Assembly: GCF_014648915.1 (NCBI RefSeq)
Contig: NZ_BMSA01000014.1
Coordinates: 1 to 64,000 of the forward strand
Direction of reading: 5' to 3'
Length of the DNA: 64,000 nucleotides
Source: Streptomyces phaeofaciens
GTDB lineage: Bacteria > Actinomycetota > Actinomycetes > Streptomycetales > Streptomycetaceae
Below, in pieces: positions 25,900 to 34,933 of the stretch. The notes below the pieces were generated by a model that was not told where the DNA came from, searched no databases, and was given only the letters and a program-made list of their open reading frames with translations. The first letter of the stretch is position 1; every line of letters starts with the position of its first letter. The position numbers and the translations under genes were made by a program.

Positions 25900-26091
25900 C
25901 TAGGCCTTGACCGACGCCACGAAGACGTTCCAGGCGTCGCTGGGGAAGGCCAGGGTCGGGCCGTCGGTGACCTTGGAGTCGCGGACGGCCATCGCCGCCG
26001 TGACGGGGGACTTGATCTCGACGCACGCGCCGTTGCCCTGGGAGTAGGAGGACTTGACCCACTCGTTCGCGGCGCCCTGCTGGATTGCCAT
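25900..26091 (-). CDS. DUF397 protein
   Basis: A 63-residue DUF397 protein: EWVKSSYSQGNGACVEI at the N-terminus, then VAVRDSK and the end FPSDAWNVFVASVK. Such proteins are encoded beside XRE-DUF5753 regulators in many Streptomyces loci (the WhiJ/Scr1-type pairs) and are thought to act with them, in some cases as a toxin-antitoxin-like or developmental switch. Here the regulator gene is 234 bases upstream on the same strand. The ATG at 26091 is preceded by GGAG. Confidence 0.9.
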   Translation of the reverse strand: MAIQQGAANEWVKSSYSQGNGACVEIKSPVTAAMAVRDSKVTDGPTLAFPSDAWNVFVASVKA

Positions 26092-26107
26092 GTTCGCTCC
26101 GGTAGTC

Positions 26108-26131
26108 AGTTGCTGAGTTGCTGAGTTGCTG
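26108..26131 (-). repeat. three direct repeats of AGTTGCTG
   Basis: Three head-to-tail perfect copies of an 8-base unit located 17-40 bases upstream of the DUF397 start. Their position next to the ribosome site suggests either binding of the partner regulator or a slippage-prone spacer. Confidence 0.7.
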
Positions 26132-26325
26132 TCACCACGCCGTGGCTGGTCTCCGTCTGCACGGCACGGTTTTCGCCAACGTTGTTGCTCGATGGCGTGA
26201 TCGACGCTACTCGCCAACATCGTGATACGGAGCGACTATTCACCCGACCGGATGGCATATTCCCCAGGGACTTCCCTCTGGACCGGGCGAAGGTGTACCT
26301 TGCGGCGCCTCACCTTCCCCAGCCG

Positions 26326-27195
26326 CTACGCGGTCTCTTCCCGGGCGTATTCCTTCGCCGCTTTCTGGATGAACTCCCGGGTCTGGTCCGCGTTCAGGGC
26401 CTGCGCCCGCAGGTGCTCGTACATGACGCTGTACTTCTGCACGTCCTGCGGCTTCTCCAGGTAGAGGTCGCTGGTGACGCCCTCGATGTAGACCACGCTG
26501 GAGTCGGCCGCGTCCGGGAACTCCAGGATCGCGTACTGCCCGCTCACGCCCGGGTGCGCGCCCATCGTGAACGGGATCAACTGCACGGTGACGTGCGGCA
26601 GCTGGGACATCTCCAGCAGGTACTCCAGCTGCTCGATCATCACCTGCCGGTTGCCGACCTGCCGACGCAGCGCCGCCTCGTCCAGAACGGCCCACAGACG
26701 CAAGGGGTTCTCCCCTGTGGAAATACGTTCCTGTCGGCGCAGGCGCACCTGGATCCGCTTCTCGATGTCCTGCGGCGGAGCCTCCGGCAGCGCGCCCGAG
26801 ATCAGCGCCTCCGCGTACTGGCGGGTCTGGAGCAGACCGGGCACGACCTGCGGGTCGTACACGCGCAGACTCGCCGCGTCCGTCTCCAGGCCGATGTAGA
26901 CGCTGTACGGGACATCGCCGAAGGCATGCCACCAGCCCTGCTGGCGGGAGTCCTTGGCCATCTCCATCAGCGAGTCGACCATCCGCTGGTCCTCGACCTC
27001 GTACACCCCGCACAAATCGCGCACATCGCGCTGGCTGATGCTGCGCCTGCCGTTCTCCAGCCGGCTGATCTTCGACTGGGACACCAGCAGCCGCTCGGCG
27101 ACCTCTTCGGCGGTCATGCCCTTGAGCTCACGGAGCCGGCGCAGCTCCTGGCCCAGCCGGCGTCGCCTGACGGTGGGATTGACATTGGACGCCAC
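26326..27195 (-). CDS. XRE-type regulator with DUF5753 domain
   Basis: A 289-residue DNA-binding protein. Residues 13-70 form the XRE helix-turn-helix (MTAEEVAERLLVSQSKISRL and following); residues about 100-280 are the DUF5753 domain (QVVPGLLQTRQYAEALI; YAILEFPD; YLEKPQDVQKYSVMYEHLRAQAL region). The GTG at 27195 gives a start shared by the family. With DUF397 downstream it forms a WhiJ-type pair. Such regulators influence development and secondary metabolism in Streptomyces; the targets here are unknown. Confidence 0.9.
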   Translation of the reverse strand: MASNVNPTVRRRRLGQELRRLRELKGMTAEEVAERLLVSQSKISRLENGRRSISQRDVRDLCGVYEVEDQRMVDSLMEMAKDSRQQGWWHAFGDVPYSVYIGLETDAASLRVYDPQVVPGLLQTRQYAEALISGALPEAPPQDIEKRIQVRLRRQERISTGENPLRLWAVLDEAALRRQVGNRQVMIEQLEYLLEMSQLPHVTVQLIPFTMGAHPGVSGQYAILEFPDAADSSVVYIEGVTSDLYLEKPQDVQKYSVMYEHLRAQALNADQTREFIQKAAKEYAREETA

Positions 27196-27357
27196 GGGAC
27201 GCGCACCTCCGGCTGCATGCCTGTATCTGACACTTTGCGTATCTGCTGTTGAGCAGACTGCCACCAAGGTGCTTTCTACCGCTGGAAAACGGTGGATATG
27301 CGGCCGGTACACGTCAGTTCGGGTCAGGTACCTCCACAACTCGTCCTGACATGCGTC

Positions 27358-27391
27358 CGCGCGGGGCGGTGATCTCTCACCGCCCCGCGCG
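27358..27391. terminator. strong GC-rich hairpin
   Basis: A perfect 15-base stem with a 4-base loop: 27358-27372 pairs with 27377-27391. It lies about 65 bases past the stop of the GPP34 gene and before the XRE start, so it probably ends the GPP34 transcript and insulates the XRE gene. Confidence 0.7.
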
Positions 27392-27455
27392 GGCCGCGGC
27401 GGCTCCCGAACGGGTCTTGCGGGTCCGGTCGGCGCGTATGTCGTGGGACTGCGGC

Positions 27456-28214
27456 TCAGTGGGCCACGACACGTGCCATGGGACCGCGGCGCGGCTGCGC
27501 CGGAACGCCACGGGCGGGTTCCGGAGCGGGCCTGGCGCCTGGTCCGGCCTGTCGGCCGGCCGGGGCTGCCGGGTTGCGGCGTGGCTGGGCAGCCGCACCG
27601 CTCTGGACGTCCATCACCGCGTGCGCGACGAGTCCGCCCATCGGGTCGTGCCTGATCAGGTCCCGCAGCCGGGATCGGGACGATCGTCCCTCGTTCCCCG
27701 GATACAGGTGCTTGCCGAGGCCGACCGCGTGCGCCAGTGCGGCGAGCGCCGCGGTCCGCGGGTCCGGCGGAACGCCGGTGCGGATCGCGGAGTCCAGCCG
27801 GGCCCTGATCTCCCGGCTGATCTCGGTGTCGGTCGCCTGGTAGCGAGTTGTCGGCAGCACTCCGCACATCTGGCCCGCCACGGCATGCACCATGCCGCAC
27901 CGCTCCAGATGCGAGAGGTAGGTCTGGCGCAGCCCGAGACGCGGCCCGCCGATCCAGTGGACGGCCCGTACAGGAGCGCCACGCCTTCGCAGCAACTCCA
28001 ACGCGCAGTCCAGGGTTGGATCTCCAGTCGGCCGTGGGGACACCACGGCGATACGATCCCCGTCAGGGGCTATCCGTCCGGCCAGCGCCAGCTCCACTAG
28101 CTGTGCTCCGGCCAGACCGAGGTCGAGCGACTGCGGCTGTGCGGTGGTACCCGTGGTCGGGTCCAGCGCCAGAAGCAAAAGCTCTTCCGGAATTGTTCTG
28201 CGGCTCCTGCCCAT
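27456..28214 (-). CDS. GPP34 (GOLPH3/Vps74) family protein
   Basis: A 252-residue protein with the GPP34 fold pattern: IPEELLLLALDPTTG near the start, then AGAQLVELALAGRIAPDG and a helical body with ALAHAVGLGKHLYPG. Eukaryotic members bind phosphatidylinositol-4-phosphate on Golgi membranes; bacterial ones are widespread in actinobacteria with unknown roles. The last 60 residues are a low-complexity Pro/Arg/Ala tail. ATG 28214 follows GGGGAGGC. It is divergent from the D,D-carboxypeptidase gene. Confidence 0.87.
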   Translation of the reverse strand: MGRSRRTIPEELLLLALDPTTGTTAQPQSLDLGLAGAQLVELALAGRIAPDGDRIAVVSPRPTGDPTLDCALELLRRRGAPVRAVHWIGGPRLGLRQTYLSHLERCGMVHAVAGQMCGVLPTTRYQATDTEISREIRARLDSAIRTGVPPDPRTAALAALAHAVGLGKHLYPGNEGRSSRSRLRDLIRHDPMGGLVAHAVMDVQSGAAAQPRRNPAAPAGRQAGPGARPAPEPARGVPAQPRRGPMARVVAH

Positions 28215-28442
28215 CCATGCCTCCCCGCGTGGATGAATGACAGGGTGACCCCTCTCACATTGGTCTGTCGAGGGTGCGTGACCTGTTTGTAGTGGAACCA
28301 GTAGGTATGTCGTTCTCGTCTACCGCAGGAGCCAAGCCCTCTACACAGGACACTGGTACATCGTTCGGACACGCCGTGAGGCGGGTCCCGGGCGGGCGGT
28401 TCACGGTTCGGCAGCACATGCAGCACATGCGAGGAGGCATCG

Positions 28443-30989
28443 GTGGCGGGCGAGTCCCCCGACAGGTCGAAGCAGCGCGAGTCGTCGGCGGAAGCGACGT
28501 CGGGGAGCGCGGGTGCGGTTCCCGATTCGCGAGAACCCCGCGATCCGCGGATCGCGGTGGCGCGGGAGAGCGAGTCGTCGGCTTCGACGTCCCGCGGTGG
28601 CGTGGACACGGCGACGCGGGTCTTCTCCGTACGCGAACTGGAGATCGAACGGGACACGGAAGACTCCACCGGGAGCGCCGAGGGCGCCGACGGGGAGACC
28701 GAGGGCGCCGAAGCGGCAACCGAGAACACCGAAGCGGCGACCGAGGAGACCGCTGAGGCCGAGGGCACCCCGGGCACCGAGGGGGCCGGGAAGGGCCCTG
28801 AGGGCGCCTCTGAGGGCTCCGGGGACGCCGAGAGCGACTCGGACGCCTCGGACGACTCCGAGGGCGGCGACGACCGCCTGCGGGCGGCTGTGGCCCAGTG
28901 GGCGTCCTCGGCGGCCGAGCGGGCCGAGCAGGCCGCGAAGAAGCGTTCCGAGACGGACACGGCGGACGACACGGGCGACACCCAGGACTCCGAGGACACC
29001 GAGGACACCGAGGACTCCGACGAGCCGGCCGAGGCGGCCGACGCGGGCGAGCCGGCCGACGCGGACGAGCCGGCCGACGAGGCCCCCGAGGTCTCCGACG
29101 GCGACACCGACGACACCGACGAGCCCGTCACCGAGCCGGAGGACGAGCGGCCCGAGTCCGAGCCCGTCGCCAAGCCCGTCACCAAGCCCGCGCCGAAGTG
29201 GGCCGCGTCCGACGCCGACGAGGCCGGGGCGGAGAACAAGGACGACAACGGCGACAACGGCGACAATGGCGGCAAGGACGGCAACGACGACAAGAAGGAG
29301 AAGGAGGACGAGCCCGAGCAGGACGCCCGGGCCGACCGCTCTCCCGTCGACCAGCCCACCGCCGTCTTCAAGGCCCCCCGGCCCAAGCCGGCCGTCGACC
29401 AGCCGACCACCATGCTCAAGCTGGGCGGCGCGACCAAGCCCGCGCCGGCCGCGGACAAGGCGAAGGACGAGACCGAGGACAAGGTCGCGGACAAGGCCGC
29501 GGCCGACGACGCCCCCAAGCCCGCGCCCAAGCCCGAACGCGAGCCCGAACCCGCGCCCGCCGCCGAGCGCACCAGCAGGTTCGTCGCGCTCAAGCCCCTC
29601 GACGAGCCCCGCGCGCCGAAGCCCGCCGCCCCCGCCCCGACGCCCGCGGACGTCACCGCGCACGTCCCCCAGATCGGCCCCGAGCGCACCACTCAGCAGC
29701 CGCTGCCGCCGAAACCGCCGCTGGACCTGCTGGCCGAGCTGACGAACACCCCGCCGCCCCCGCCGACCCCGATGCGGACGTTCGGCCGGCGGCTCAAGAT
29801 CTGGACGCCGCTGGTCCTGCTGCTGATCGTCGCCTTTGCGATCGCGCAGGCCGTGCGCCCGCTGCCGGCGAACGCGCTGGAGCTGACCGCGAAGGACTCC
29901 TACACCTTCGAGGGCGGAAAGACGCAGCTGCCCTGGTCGGACGAGGGGCAGGGCTGGATCGACGCCGACGGCGTCGGCACGGTGGACAGCTTCGGCAAGC
30001 AGTCGCCCGTCGCCATCGGTTCGGTCGCCAAGACCATGACCTCGTACATCATCCTCAGGGACCACCCGATGAAGGCCGGGGAGGAGGGCCCGGAGATCGA
30101 GGTCGACGCGACGGCGGAGAAGGAGGGCGGCTACGACGTCTCCGGCGACGAGTCGACGCTCAACACCGTCAAGGCCGGCGACAAGCTCACCGAGAAGCAG
30201 GCCCTGTCGGCCGTCCTGATCCCCTCCGCCAACAACATCGCGCGGCTGCTCGCGCGCTGGGACGCGGGTTCGGAGGAGGCGTTCGTGAAGAAGATGAACG
30301 CCACCGCCAAGGAACTGGGGATGACGAACACGACGTACACCGACCCGTCGGGCCTGAAGGAGACCACCGTCTCCACCGCCGAGGACCAGGTGAAGCTGGG
30401 CCGTGCGTTCGTGCAGGTTCCGGCCCTGGTCGCCATCTCCAGCGCGGCCAGCTGGACCGACCCTTCCGGCAAGTACTGGAACAACTACAACGAGCTGCCG
30501 TATCTGATCGGCGCGATCGGCATCAAGACCGGCAGCACCACCGCGGCCGGCGGCAACCTGCTCTTCGCCTCCCGCAAGAAGGTGAACGGGCAGACGGTGA
30601 CGCTGGTCGGCGCGGTCCTCGGCCAGCACAAGCAGAAGATCCTCGCCACGGTCAACGCGGTCAGCAAGACCGCGCTGCTCGCCGCCCAGGACGCGCTCAC
30701 CTCGGCGATGATCGTGAAGAAGGGCGACGTCGTCGGGTACGTGGACGACAAGCTGGGCGGCCGCACCCCGGTCGTCGTCACCAAGGACGTCCCGGCGGTC
30801 GGCTGGGCCGGGCTGACGGTGAAGCTGTCCTTCGCCGCCGGCGAGGTCCCGCACACCGCGAAGGCCGGCACCCAGGTGGGCACGCTCACCGTCGGGGACG
30901 GCTCCAGCAGCGCGGTCAAGGTGCCGGTGGCGCTCCAGAGCGACCTGGCCGAGCCGGGCTTCTCGGACAAGCTGACACGCATCGGCTGA
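28443..30989 (+). CDS. D-Ala-D-Ala carboxypeptidase with long acidic N-terminal region
   Basis: An 848-residue class C-type penicillin-binding protein. Residues 1-445 are disordered, Glu/Asp/Pro/Ala-rich and cytoplasmic; a single membrane helix lies at about 453-475; the peptidase S11 domain (about 500-765) is outside the cell and has all three motifs: S527-x-x-K530, S595-A-N597 and K695-T-G. A C-terminal beta domain (about 770-848) resembles the PBP5 stalk. Such enzymes trim the fifth D-Ala from peptidoglycan stems. The GTG at 28443 follows GAGGAGG. Typical members are about 400 residues, so the N-terminal extension doubles the length. Confidence 0.92.
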   Translation: MAGESPDRSKQRESSAEATSGSAGAVPDSREPRDPRIAVARESESSASTSRGGVDTATRVFSVRELEIERDTEDSTGSAEGADGETEGAEAATENTEAATEETAEAEGTPGTEGAGKGPEGASEGSGDAESDSDASDDSEGGDDRLRAAVAQWASSAAERAEQAAKKRSETDTADDTGDTQDSEDTEDTEDSDEPAEAADAGEPADADEPADEAPEVSDGDTDDTDEPVTEPEDERPESEPVAKPVTKPAPKWAASDADEAGAENKDDNGDNGDNGGKDGNDDKKEKEDEPEQDARADRSPVDQPTAVFKAPRPKPAVDQPTTMLKLGGATKPAPAADKAKDETEDKVADKAAADDAPKPAPKPEREPEPAPAAERTSRFVALKPLDEPRAPKPAAPAPTPADVTAHVPQIGPERTTQQPLPPKPPLDLLAELTNTPPPPPTPMRTFGRRLKIWTPLVLLLIVAFAIAQAVRPLPANALELTAKDSYTFEGGKTQLPWSDEGQGWIDADGVGTVDSFGKQSPVAIGSVAKTMTSYIILRDHPMKAGEEGPEIEVDATAEKEGGYDVSGDESTLNTVKAGDKLTEKQALSAVLIPSANNIARLLARWDAGSEEAFVKKMNATAKELGMTNTTYTDPSGLKETTVSTAEDQVKLGRAFVQVPALVAISSAASWTDPSGKYWNNYNELPYLIGAIGIKTGSTTAAGGNLLFASRKKVNGQTVTLVGAVLGQHKQKILATVNAVSKTALLAAQDALTSAMIVKKGDVVGYVDDKLGGRTPVVVTKDVPAVGWAGLTVKLSFAAGEVPHTAKAGTQVGTLTVGDGSSSAVKVPVALQSDLAEPGFSDKLTRIG

Positions 30990-31017
30990 CCACCGGTCGG
31001 GTCGACGCCTCTCCCTC

Positions 31018-31047
31018 ACCCCGCCGGGAAGCCGCCCGGCGGGGTGC
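31018..31047. terminator. terminator-like hairpin after the carboxypeptidase gene
   Basis: CACCCCGCCGGG at 31018-31029 pairs perfectly with 31036-31047 across a 6-base loop. It starts 29 bases after the carboxypeptidase stop. Confidence 0.7.
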
Positions 31048-31159
31048 GTGCTAGCGTCGCGAAACGGGACAGGTCGCCGGCCGCAAGGGCGCAGCCGTGA
31101 AGCGGACGCGAACGGAACGCGACCGAGAGCAGAAGACGGGACACGGGGAGTGCCTTCAG

Positions 31160-33085
31160 GTGGCCACTGCGGAGCCGACACGCGCCGACGACACCGGTCC
31201 GGGCCCGGACGCCGGCCCGCGGGCGAGGGTGCCCGCACCGCAGTCCGGGGACCACGACCGCGCTCCCGGCCCCGGCCGCGATGACCCCGTGGTAGACGTC
31301 GAGCAGGGCCACGTCCCGGAAGCCGAAGCCACCGCCCCGAAGGGTGAGCCGTCCCGCCTGCGGTCCGCCCTGGACCGGATCGGCGTACCGCTGCGCCGGC
31401 ATCCGGTGCTCTCCGTGACCGCGCTGTCCGGCCTCCTCCACCTCGTCTGGTTCTTCGCTTTCGCGAACAGCGGTGGCGATCTTGCGGCACAGGACGCGTG
31501 GGCCGAGTTCGTCGGCCGGCACCCCGACTCGGCGTACAACCTCGCCTGGTACGGCGGGATGCATCCGGTGTCGTACAGCGTGGTGTCGCCGTATCTGATG
31601 TCGGTCCTCGGTGTCCGGACGACGATGATGATCGCCGGGACGCTCTCGGCGGGTCTGCTGACGCTGATCCTGCTGCGCTGCCGGCCCGTGAAGAACCCGG
31701 TCGGGCCGGCCCTGGCGGGTGTCTTCGCCCTGCTCTGCAACGCCGCCTCCGGGCGGGTGACCTTCGGCCTGGGCAACATGTTCGCGCTGGCCGCGGTCGC
31801 CGTCGTGTTCTGCTGGCCGTACAAGTGGCGCTACAAGCGGTGGGCGAAGGCGCTGTGCGCGGCGCCGCTCGCCGCGCTCGCCACGATGGGCTCGCCGGTG
31901 GCGGGGCTGTTCGTGGGCATCGTCGCCGTCGCGCTGTTCCTCCAGAAGCGGCGGCCCGGCGCGTGGGCGCTGGGGCTCGCCCCGACGGCCGTGGTCGCGG
32001 TCTCGGCCTGGTTGTTCCCGTTCTCCGGGACCCAGCCGATGTCCTTCGGCTCGGCGTCCCTGCCGCTGCTGTACTCGGCGATCGTGTTCGCGGTCGTCCC
32101 GCGCGACTGGAAGACCGTACGGATCACGGCGGCGGTCTACGGGCTCGGCGTGCTCGGGGTGTGGATCGTCAGCTCGCAGATCGGGTCCAACATCACCCGG
32201 CTGGCGATGGTGTTCGCGGGGGTCGTGCTGCTGGCCGCGCTGCCGTTCGCGGTGCCCCGCAGCCGCAAGTGGTACCTGATCGTGGTGGCGTTCGCCGGGT
32301 TCGTCGGCTGGATCGGCTTCAAGTCGGTCGACGACGTCGTACGGACCACTCCGGCGGCCTCCTGGGCGCGTGAGCTGGCGCCGCTGGTCAACGAGCTCCA
32401 GGGCGTCGGCGCGGAGCAGGGCCGAGTCGAGGTCGTACCGGCCCGCTCGCATCGCGAGGCGTCCGCGCTCGCGCCCTACGTCAACCTGGCCCGGGGCTGG
32501 AACCGGCAGGCCGACATGGAGCGCAACCCCCTCTTCTACGACGACACCCTCAACTCGGCGAACTACCACGAGTGGCTCCAGCGGTGGGCCGTGCACTTCG
32601 TCGTCGTCCCCAAGGACGCGCTGGACGGGGACGGCGGCGAGCGGGAGCGGGAGCTGGTGCAGCGCGGGCTGCCGTATCTGGAGCAGATCTGGGGCGACGC
32701 CAACTGGCAGCTGTTCCGGGTGACCGACCCGGCGCCGCTCGCCGAGCCCGACGCGGTCGTGCAGCGCGCCGAGCAGGGCGAGATGACGATCCAGGTGGAG
32801 AAGGCGGGCCGGATCATGATCCGTATCCCGTACTCGCCGTGGCTGAGCGTCGTCGACGCGCAGGGCAAGAGCCTGAAGCCTCCGCAGGAGACGGAGGAGT
32901 CCAGGCACCGGGCCGACGGCGAGGCGAAGTCGTACGACAACGTCAACGGGTGCCTGTACGAGACGGAGGAGGACGCGGAGGGCGACAAGTGGACGATGCT
33001 GCTGGCGCCGGACGCCGGCGTGTACCGGCTCGCCGCGCCCTATCAGCTGCCGCGGGGCACACCCTGTCCGGACGAGTTGAAGTGA
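31160..33085 (+). CDS. multi-pass membrane protein with C-terminal soluble domain
   Basis: About 641 residues from GTG 31160, which has GGGGAG 9 bases upstream (GTG 31097 is an alternative). A disordered N-terminus (to about 75) leads to 10-11 membrane helices (about 85-405) and a C-terminal extracytoplasmic domain of about 230 residues (EVVPARSHREASALAPYVNLARGW, in part; Cys near the end). Genes of this kind are often annotated as MFS transporters, but the helix-then-soluble layout and the ALAPYVNLARG/WNRQAD segment look more like glycosyltransferase-type membrane enzymes (GT-C). I do not assign a function. The 3' end overlaps the convergent gene at 33043 by 43 bases. Confidence 0.75.
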   Translation: MATAEPTRADDTGPGPDAGPRARVPAPQSGDHDRAPGPGRDDPVVDVEQGHVPEAEATAPKGEPSRLRSALDRIGVPLRRHPVLSVTALSGLLHLVWFFAFANSGGDLAAQDAWAEFVGRHPDSAYNLAWYGGMHPVSYSVVSPYLMSVLGVRTTMMIAGTLSAGLLTLILLRCRPVKNPVGPALAGVFALLCNAASGRVTFGLGNMFALAAVAVVFCWPYKWRYKRWAKALCAAPLAALATMGSPVAGLFVGIVAVALFLQKRRPGAWALGLAPTAVVAVSAWLFPFSGTQPMSFGSASLPLLYSAIVFAVVPRDWKTVRITAAVYGLGVLGVWIVSSQIGSNITRLAMVFAGVVLLAALPFAVPRSRKWYLIVVAFAGFVGWIGFKSVDDVVRTTPAASWARELAPLVNELQGVGAEQGRVEVVPARSHREASALAPYVNLARGWNRQADMERNPLFYDDTLNSANYHEWLQRWAVHFVVVPKDALDGDGGERERELVQRGLPYLEQIWGDANWQLFRVTDPAPLAEPDAVVQRAEQGEMTIQVEKAGRIMIRIPYSPWLSVVDAQGKSLKPPQETEESRHRADGEAKSYDNVNGCLYETEEDAEGDKWTMLLAPDAGVYRLAAPYQLPRGTPCPDELK

Positions 33086-33939
33086 CCCGGCGCTGACGTC
33101 GTCCGCAGATCGGCGACATGGGTGTCCGTGCCCGGCACGGTCGGTATGAAGGGCGCCACCAGCTCCACCCTGCCCAGGCCCGCCTCCCCGACCGCCGTGT
33201 CCAGTCCCGTGAAGTGGCCCTCCCAGCACTCCCTGGGGTCCGTCTCCAGGAACCACAGCAGGGTCAGGCGGGTGCCGACGCCCTCGACCTGCTTGACGTA
33301 GGTCATGCGGTCGCCGGGGAGGGGGGTGGGGCGGAAGAGGGTGACCAGGGCGGCCGGGGAGCCGGCGATCCGCCGGGGCAGATGGCGGGCGCGCAGCCAC
33401 TCCAGGAGTTCCGCGCGCTGCTCCGGGGTCTCGGTGTCGATCACCTCCAGCACCAGGCCAGCGTACGGGTGGTCCAGTGCGTGGAAGTCCCTCGGTCCCG
33501 CCGCGCCGTCCCGGTAGACGGTCGCCTCGTGGTCCTGGAACGCGGTGAAGACATGGGTCCGGTCCTGGTAGACCCGTGCGTCCCGGTTGAGGCGCTTGTT
33601 GATGGCGACGGTCCATCTCATGTGGTCGTCGTAGCGGCCGTCGGTGATCCAGTACGTCGAGAGGTAGCAGCCGGCGGTGACGGGCTGGGCGACGGCCGAC
33701 TTCTCGGGGTAGCGCAGCAGTTGCAGGTCCCTGGTGGCCACCCAGCGGCGGCCGGCGTACATCCAGGGCATGGCCATCGCGCCGGCGTAGTAGTGGTCGT
33801 CCTCGTACCAGCGGTTGTAGGCGTACTCGTGGCCGGGATGCGGCTCGACCATGGTGATCAGCGCGTGGCCCGGACGGACGCCGTAGGGGCCGGTGGCGGC
33901 CAGCTCGGCGTACGTCTCGCTGCGGGTCTCCTCGCTCAC
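33043..33939 (-). CDS. conserved hypothetical protein of the TGACG-box regulon
   Basis: A 298-residue soluble protein, not assigned to a family by me. It is rich in Trp/Tyr/His; ALITMVEPHPGHEYAYNRWYEDDHYYAGAM near the N-terminus is reminiscent of dimeric alpha-beta barrel (EthD/ABM-like) proteins that often accompany catabolic enzymes, and a second similar half follows (YAGLVLEVIDTETPEQ). GTG 33939 has a GGGGAG site. It shares a 81-base divergent promoter region, containing CTGACG-N3-CGTCAG, with the SDR at 34021. It probably belongs to the same catabolic regulon as the genes at 52-64 kb. Confidence 0.7.
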   Translation of the reverse strand: MSEETRSETYAELAATGPYGVRPGHALITMVEPHPGHEYAYNRWYEDDHYYAGAMAMPWMYAGRRWVATRDLQLLRYPEKSAVAQPVTAGCYLSTYWITDGRYDDHMRWTVAINKRLNRDARVYQDRTHVFTAFQDHEATVYRDGAAGPRDFHALDHPYAGLVLEVIDTETPEQRAELLEWLRARHLPRRIAGSPAALVTLFRPTPLPGDRMTYVKQVEGVGTRLTLLWFLETDPRECWEGHFTGLDTAVGEAGLGRVELVAPFIPTVPGTDTHVADLRTTSAPGHFNSSGQGVPRGS

Positions 33940-33977
33940 GGGTGCTCCCCTTCCGTCCTCCTGCTCTCACCCCTACT

Positions 33978-33992
33978 CTGACGCTCCGTCAG
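33978..33992. promoter_or_regulatory. CTGACG-CTC-CGTCAG operator
   Basis: A perfect 6-3-6 inverted repeat between the divergent genes at 33939 and 34021. The same palindrome recurs at 53501, 54393, 56620 and, with one mismatch each, at 63630 and 63657. It probably binds a TetR-type repressor encoded elsewhere. Confidence 0.7.
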
Positions 33993-34020
33993 ATATGGCG
34001 CCAGAGCCGGGAGGTATCCG

Positions 34021-34806
34021 ATGTCACTGCTCGCGGGCAAGACCGTCGTCGTCTCGGGGGTCGGGGCCGGCCTGGGGTACCAGGTCGCCGCGGCGGTCGT
34101 GCGGGACGGGGGGAACGCCGTGTTGGGGGCGCGGACCGAGGCGAACCTCGCCAAGAGCGCGGCCGGGATCGATCCGGACGGGGCGCACACGGCGTACCGG
34201 GCGACCGACATCAGGGACGAGGAGCAGTGCGCGGCCCTGGCGGGGCTGGCGCGGGAGCGGTTCGGGGGGATCGACGCGGTGATCCATGTGGCCGCCTGGG
34301 ACTCCTACTTCGGCGGGCTGGCGGACGCGGACTTCGCGACCTGGCAGGCGGTGCTGGACGTGAACCTGCTGGGGACGCTGCGGATGACCCGGGCCTGTCT
34401 CGACGGGCTGAGGGGGTGCGGCGGGTCGGTGGTGTTCATCGGGACGCAGTCGGCGGTGGCCGCGCCCTCACAGGTGCGGCAGGCGGCGTACGCGGCGTCG
34501 AAGGGGGCGCTGACCAGCGCGATGTACTCGCTGGCGCGGGAGCTGGGGCCTGACCGGATCCGGGTCAACACCGTGCTGCCGGGATGGATGTGGGGGCCGC
34601 CGGTGCAGGCGTACGTGCGGTTCACGGCGCAGACCGAGGGGGTACCGGAGGACGAGGTGCTGGGGAGGCTGACGGGACGGATGGCGCTGCCCGATCTGGC
34701 CACCGACGGGGATGTGGCGGACGCGGCGGTGTTCCTGGCCTCGGACCGGGCGCGAGCGATCACCGGGCAATCGTTGCTGGTCAACGCCGGGGAGCTGATG
34801 CGATGA
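34021..34806 (+). CDS. SDR-family oxidoreductase
   Basis: A 261-residue short-chain dehydrogenase/reductase. The cofactor loop reads SGVGAGLG (a Gly-rich TGxxxGxG variant) near residue 14, the NAD(P) region contains DIRDEEQ, and the active site has Tyr157-Ala-Ala-Ser-Lys161 with Ser at FIGTQSAV. The C-terminal ITGQSLLVNAGELM is typical of classical SDRs acting on alcohols or ketones. It is divergently transcribed from the unknown gene at 33939 with the shared CTGACG-N3-CGTCAG operator 29 bases before its ATG. Confidence 0.9.
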   Translation: MSLLAGKTVVVSGVGAGLGYQVAAAVVRDGGNAVLGARTEANLAKSAAGIDPDGAHTAYRATDIRDEEQCAALAGLARERFGGIDAVIHVAAWDSYFGGLADADFATWQAVLDVNLLGTLRMTRACLDGLRGCGGSVVFIGTQSAVAAPSQVRQAAYAASKGALTSAMYSLARELGPDRIRVNTVLPGWMWGPPVQAYVRFTAQTEGVPEDEVLGRLTGRMALPDLATDGDVADAAVFLASDRARAITGQSLLVNAGELMR

Positions 34807-34933
34807 GTTCACATAGATGAACACAGGACAGCATGCCGAATGATTTTACCTCCCTTTGACCTGACGCTCACTTGTCGTGTTCACACGGCAACACCCACGA
34901 TGAGCGCCGGGCTGAACCCCTGGGAGGGCGCAC

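Noticed and set aside
28443..29790. Alternate-frame ORFs of several hundred codons across the carboxypeptidase N-terminal region
   Set aside because: They are Arg-rich or Ser/Ala-rich shadows created by the high GC3 and the repetitive acidic codons; only the frame leading into the SxxK domain is coding.
34861..34866. CTGACG half-site upstream of the sodium:solute symporter
   Set aside because: Only one arm is present (CTGACGCTC, without a CGTCAG), so I did not add the symporter to the TGACG regulon.
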